This document shows, one piece after another, positions 13,276 through 15,573 of a stretch of 15,573 bases of DNA. A program made the translations under genes and the position numbers. The notes beneath the pieces are model-generated. The model searched no databases and had not been told where the DNA came from. It worked only from the letters and a program-made list of their open reading frames with translations. Position 1 is the first letter of the stretch. Each line of letters begins with the position of its first letter. The DNA is taken from positions 389 through 15,961 of the forward strand of contig JAQUUF010000006.1 of NCBI GenBank assembly GCA_028693975.1, in the 5' to 3' direction. This DNA comes from Acidaminococcaceae bacterium (lineage in GTDB: Bacteria; Bacillota; Negativicutes; Acidaminococcales; Acidaminococcaceae).

Positions 13276-14556
13276 CTAGAGATTTGGTAAGAACATTACC
13301 AAGGGTTCACAATAAGTTACCACTAACAATACCGCTAATAAGGCTAGAATAAACGGTACAACTTCTTTAAAGAATTGCGACAAAGGCGTCTTGGTTATAG
13401 CACATACTGTGAACATCATTGAGCCAAAGGGTGGCGTAAGTCCGCCAATCATAATGTTAACGATACAGATTAAGCCAAAATGGACAGGATTAACGCCTAG
13501 CTTGGTCACTACCGGCACCAGCAAAGGAGCCAAGATGATAAGTGCTGCACCACCTTCTAGGAACATGCCCAGAACCAAAAGCAAAACATTAATCAGCATC
13601 AACATAACGTATTTATTTTGCGTAAAGTCTAGCATTGCACTGGTCAAATGCTGGGGGATTCTCTCCCAGTTCATATAGTAACCGAAGAAAGAAGCTGCCA
13701 CGATGATTAAGACAACGGCACTGGTGCCATAAATAGTTTCCTTCAAAATAGGCCAAGCATGAGACCATTGTAATTCTTTGTATATAATGCTGCCAACAAA
13801 GATACAATACACTACCGCTACAGCTCCAGCTTCCGAAGGAGTGAACATACCCATACGCAACCCTGCGATAATGCCAAAGGGAAAGAGCAGTGCCCAGATA
13901 GAATCTTTGAGCTGCACCATAATTTCTTTCAGGCTCGCTCTCTTCGCGCGTGAGGGTTTGTAACCACGTTTTTTAGAAATTCGAGCGACTACTACCATTA
14001 AAGCCAATGACATCAAGACACCTGGCACATAGCCGGCCATAAACATCTTGGTAACTGATACGCTGGCGATAAGAGCATAAATAATTAGATTAATGCCGGG
14101 CGGAATAACTGGAGTAACCGCAGAAGATGCTGCTGTAATAGCGGCTGAGAATGCACGGGAATAACCACGTTTTTCCATCTCCGGCACCAGCATCTTACTC
14201 TGCATAGCAGCGTCCGCATTAGCAGAGCCGGAAACACCACCCATAAGCAAACTTAACAGGACATTAACCTGCGCCATGCCTCCAGTCAAGTGTCCCATTA
14301 GGACATCGGTAAACTTCATTAACTTATCGCTAATACCAGCATAATTCATGATGGAACCGGCCATAATGAAAAATGGTATCGCCAATAGAGGGAAAGATTG
14401 GGTGCTGGAAATAATTCTTTGGAAGATTAAATGCGTCGGAGAGCTAAAATCAAAAAAAGTAAAATAAGAGGCTGTCGCACCAAAGAGCGCAAAGGCAATA
14501 GGAATACCGGAAAAATATAAAAGGAAGACTAATAATACAGGAATATAAGCAATCAT
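13276..14556 (-). CDS. dctM: TRAP transporter large permease subunit (DctM family)
   Basis: This 426-residue inner-membrane protein forms the sodium-coupled transport channel of a tripartite TRAP importer. It is hydrophobic throughout, with about 11-12 predicted membrane segments. Family-typical stretches are visible: PFFIMAGSIMNYAGIS (61-76), GGVSGSANADAAMQSKML (106-123), VIPPGINLIIYALIA (150-164) and GGLTPPFG near the C-terminal third. The start ATG (14554-14556) overlaps the dctQ stop as ATGA, with AAAGGAG upstream inside dctQ, so translation is coupled. The substrate cannot be read from this subunit; the neighbouring glpK hints at glycerol or a related polyol. Confidence 0.94.
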   Translation of the reverse strand: MIAYIPVLLVFLLYFSGIPIAFALFGATASYFTFFDFSSPTHLIFQRIISSTQSFPLLAIPFFIMAGSIMNYAGISDKLMKFTDVLMGHLTGGMAQVNVLLSLLMGGVSGSANADAAMQSKMLVPEMEKRGYSRAFSAAITAASSAVTPVIPPGINLIIYALIASVSVTKMFMAGYVPGVLMSLALMVVVARISKKRGYKPSRAKRASLKEIMVQLKDSIWALLFPFGIIAGLRMGMFTPSEAGAVAVVYCIFVGSIIYKELQWSHAWPILKETIYGTSAVVLIIVAASFFGYYMNWERIPQHLTSAMLDFTQNKYVMLMLINVLLLVLGMFLEGGAALIILAPLLVPVVTKLGVNPVHFGLICIVNIMIGGLTPPFGSMMFTVCAITKTPLSQFFKEVVPFILALLAVLLVVTYCEPLVMFLPNL

Positions 14557-15023
14557 TCTTCTATTGTCTCCTTTCCTCTCAGATCTTCATAAACAAAATA
14601 AATAGAATAAAAGGTCATCAATACAAAACAAATAAGCACGGAAACACTTATATAGGCGGAAGAAACACCTAACACCGGTGTTTTCTTCGTATAGGTAGTA
14701 CTAATATACAAAACAGCTAAATAGGTCATATAGCTATTAAGTACCACTAAGAGCATATCCATTAACAAATGTAAATTCTTTTGGGCAGTTGGTGGCAGAT
14801 GGTTGACCAAAATATCCACGCCTACATGACCACGATGCTTAAAGCAAGCCGCCGCACCGATAAATACCGACCAGACGAAGCAACCCGTAGCTACTTCTTC
14901 TGTCCAAACTAAGCCAGAGTTAAGGCCATAACGCATCACTATATTAATTACTACCAAAGCAGTTGTCACAATTATAAAACCAGACGCAACAATCTCTTCT
15001 AAATTTCTCAAAATAAATTTCAT
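14553..15023 (-). CDS. dctQ: TRAP transporter small permease subunit (DctQ family)
   Basis: This 156-residue membrane protein pairs with DctM in the TRAP importer. Four hydrophobic segments are visible (about residues 10-30, 45-63, 85-107 and 122-145), and the family-typical region with RY after the first helix and CFKHRGHVGVDIL after the second is present. I prefer ATG at 15021-15023, 7 bases after AGGTG; the in-frame TTG at 15024-15026 is only 4 bases from it and would add one residue. It overlaps dctM by 4 bases. A strong hairpin separates it from dctP, so its level is probably lower than that of the binding protein. Confidence 0.9.
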   Translation of the reverse strand: MKFILRNLEEIVASGFIIVTTALVVINIVMRYGLNSGLVWTEEVATGCFVWSVFIGAAACFKHRGHVGVDILVNHLPPTAQKNLHLLMDMLLVVLNSYMTYLAVLYISTTYTKKTPVLGVSSAYISVSVLICFVLMTFYSIYFVYEDLRGKETIEE

Positions 15024-15049
15024 CAATGTACACCTGTCCTAAAAATTAG

Positions 15050-15080
15050 TAAATGGTACAGGAACCCCCTGTACCATTTA
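15050..15080 (-). terminator. Intra-operon hairpin between dctP and dctQ (attenuator or mRNA 3'-end stabiliser)
   Basis: TAAATGGTACAGG (15050-15062) and CCTGTACCATTTA (15068-15080) form a perfect 13-bp stem with a 5-base loop. On the minus strand it is followed after four bases by a short T-rich stretch (ATTTTT), weaker than a full terminator. It starts about 20 bases after the dctP stop and ends about 27 bases before dctQ. Partial termination or protection of the dctP message would give more binding protein than permease. Confidence 0.65.
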
Positions 15081-15101
15081 GTATAACTATTCTACTTAAA
15101 A

Positions 15102-15573
15102 TTATTTTGCAGCTTTTCTAATCTTCTCAACTTCTGCCAACAATTTCTTGTAAATGCCAGGGGTTGCACCTTCATTTTTCTCCATGTTGGCAAACACTAC
15201 TTCTGTAGCTTTGGTAAAGGCAGGATGGTCAACATCATTGAATTTCACACCCTTATCTTGTAATTCTTTATAAACCTTATTATAAGATTCAGTAGAAATC
15301 TTCGTCATTTCTTTGCCGCCCTTAGCAAACTCTTCAATAACAATCTTCTGGTCTTCAGGAGACATCTTAGCCAAGGTTTTGGGGGAGATATAAACACCGC
15401 AAGTGCCCAAGAAATGTTTAGTCGTTGCTACGTTCTTGCATTGCTCATAGCATTTGGTACCAATATTAGTAAATTCACTGCCTTCTAAGCCATCAACCAC
15501 ACCTTGAGATACGCCAGAGAGCGTCTCGGAGAATGGCAAGCTAGTAGCCGTAGCACCCATAGCATTAATGGTG
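15102..15573 (-). CDS. dctP: TRAP transporter substrate-binding protein (DctP family), N-terminus cut by window edge
   Basis: This is the C-terminal part (about 156 residues) of an extracytoplasmic solute-binding protein of a TRAP importer. The frame is open to the window end, so the ATG at 15558-15560 is internal and the signal peptide and ligand-binding Arg of the family lie outside. Family-typical features are GATATSLPFSETLSGVSQGVVDGLEG at the start of the visible part (a run seen in DctP proteins as GA-x-PxP(F/L)-SE...QGVVDGxE), KHFLGTCGVYISPKTLAKMSPEDQKIV in the middle and a Lys-rich helical C-terminus. The ligand cannot be assigned because the main binding residues are not in view. It is the first of the four operon genes seen here and is separated from dctQ by 75-78 bases containing a strong hairpin. 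Confidence 0.9.
   Translation of the reverse strand, partial: TINAMGATATSLPFSETLSGVSQGVVDGLEGSEFTNIGTKCYEQCKNVATTKHFLGTCGVYISPKTLAKMSPEDQKIVIEEFAKGGKEMTKISTESYNKVYKELQDKGVKFNDVDHPAFTKATEVVFANMEKNEGATPGIYKKLLAEVEKIRKAAK

Overview
The window looks like a gut-type anaerobic Firmicute with a Gram-negative-style envelope (class Negativicutes). Three things suggest this. A cdaA-cdaR c-di-AMP pair is typical of Firmicutes. A monomeric-type [FeFe] hydrogenase points to strict anaerobic fermentation. TRAP transporters are common in Negativicutes. Base composition is moderate and somewhat uneven by eye. The genus cannot be fixed from this sequence; Acidaminococcaceae or a relative is a guess. No tRNA, rRNA, CRISPR array, prophage or transposase gene was seen.

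Layout. (1) 1-647, + strand: 3' part of a PLP-dependent threonine aldolase-family gene, followed by a hairpin terminator (658-690). (2) 691-836: a 132-bp palindromic, MITE-like element with imperfect terminal inverted repeats, flanked by a 7-9 bp direct repeat that looks like a target-site duplication. It has split the terminator from the end of the next gene. (3) 828-4244, - strand: an overlapping three-gene operon, cdaA, cdaR, then a COG2509-type FAD-dependent dehydrogenase. (4) 4245-4495: a divergent promoter region. (5) 4496-8085, + strand: a two-gene hydrogenase operon. It encodes an iron-sulfur flavoprotein (NuoF C-terminal module fused to a GltD/NfnB-like NADPH oxidoreductase) and an [FeFe] hydrogenase catalytic subunit with the full CpI-like cofactor set. 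It ends in a 16-bp perfect hairpin (8100-8133). (6) 8163-11402, - strand: a large soluble hybrid histidine kinase with PAS-type sensory regions and two receiver domains. (7) 11403-11774: an AT-rich intergenic region with candidate overlapping divergent promoters, a small inverted repeat and the terminator of the next operon. (8) 11775-15573, - strand: a TRAP transporter operon, dctP (partial), dctQ, dctM, with glycerol kinase glpK as its last gene, 10 bp after dctM.

How the parts work together. The flavoprotein and hydrogenase probably couple NADPH (and possibly ferredoxin) to H2, serving redox balance in fermentation. The TRAP-glpK operon suggests uptake and phosphorylation of glycerol or a related small polyol; no GlpF facilitator is visible here. 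CdaA and CdaR make and control c-di-AMP. The hybrid kinase has no output gene or HPt partner next to it, so its target is unknown.

The most notable observations are the palindromic insertion with an apparent target-site duplication that rebuilds a stop codon, the hydrogenase with a GltD/NfnB-like partner lacking a NuoF FMN domain, and the TRAP-glycerol kinase operon with a strong hairpin between dctP and dctQ.
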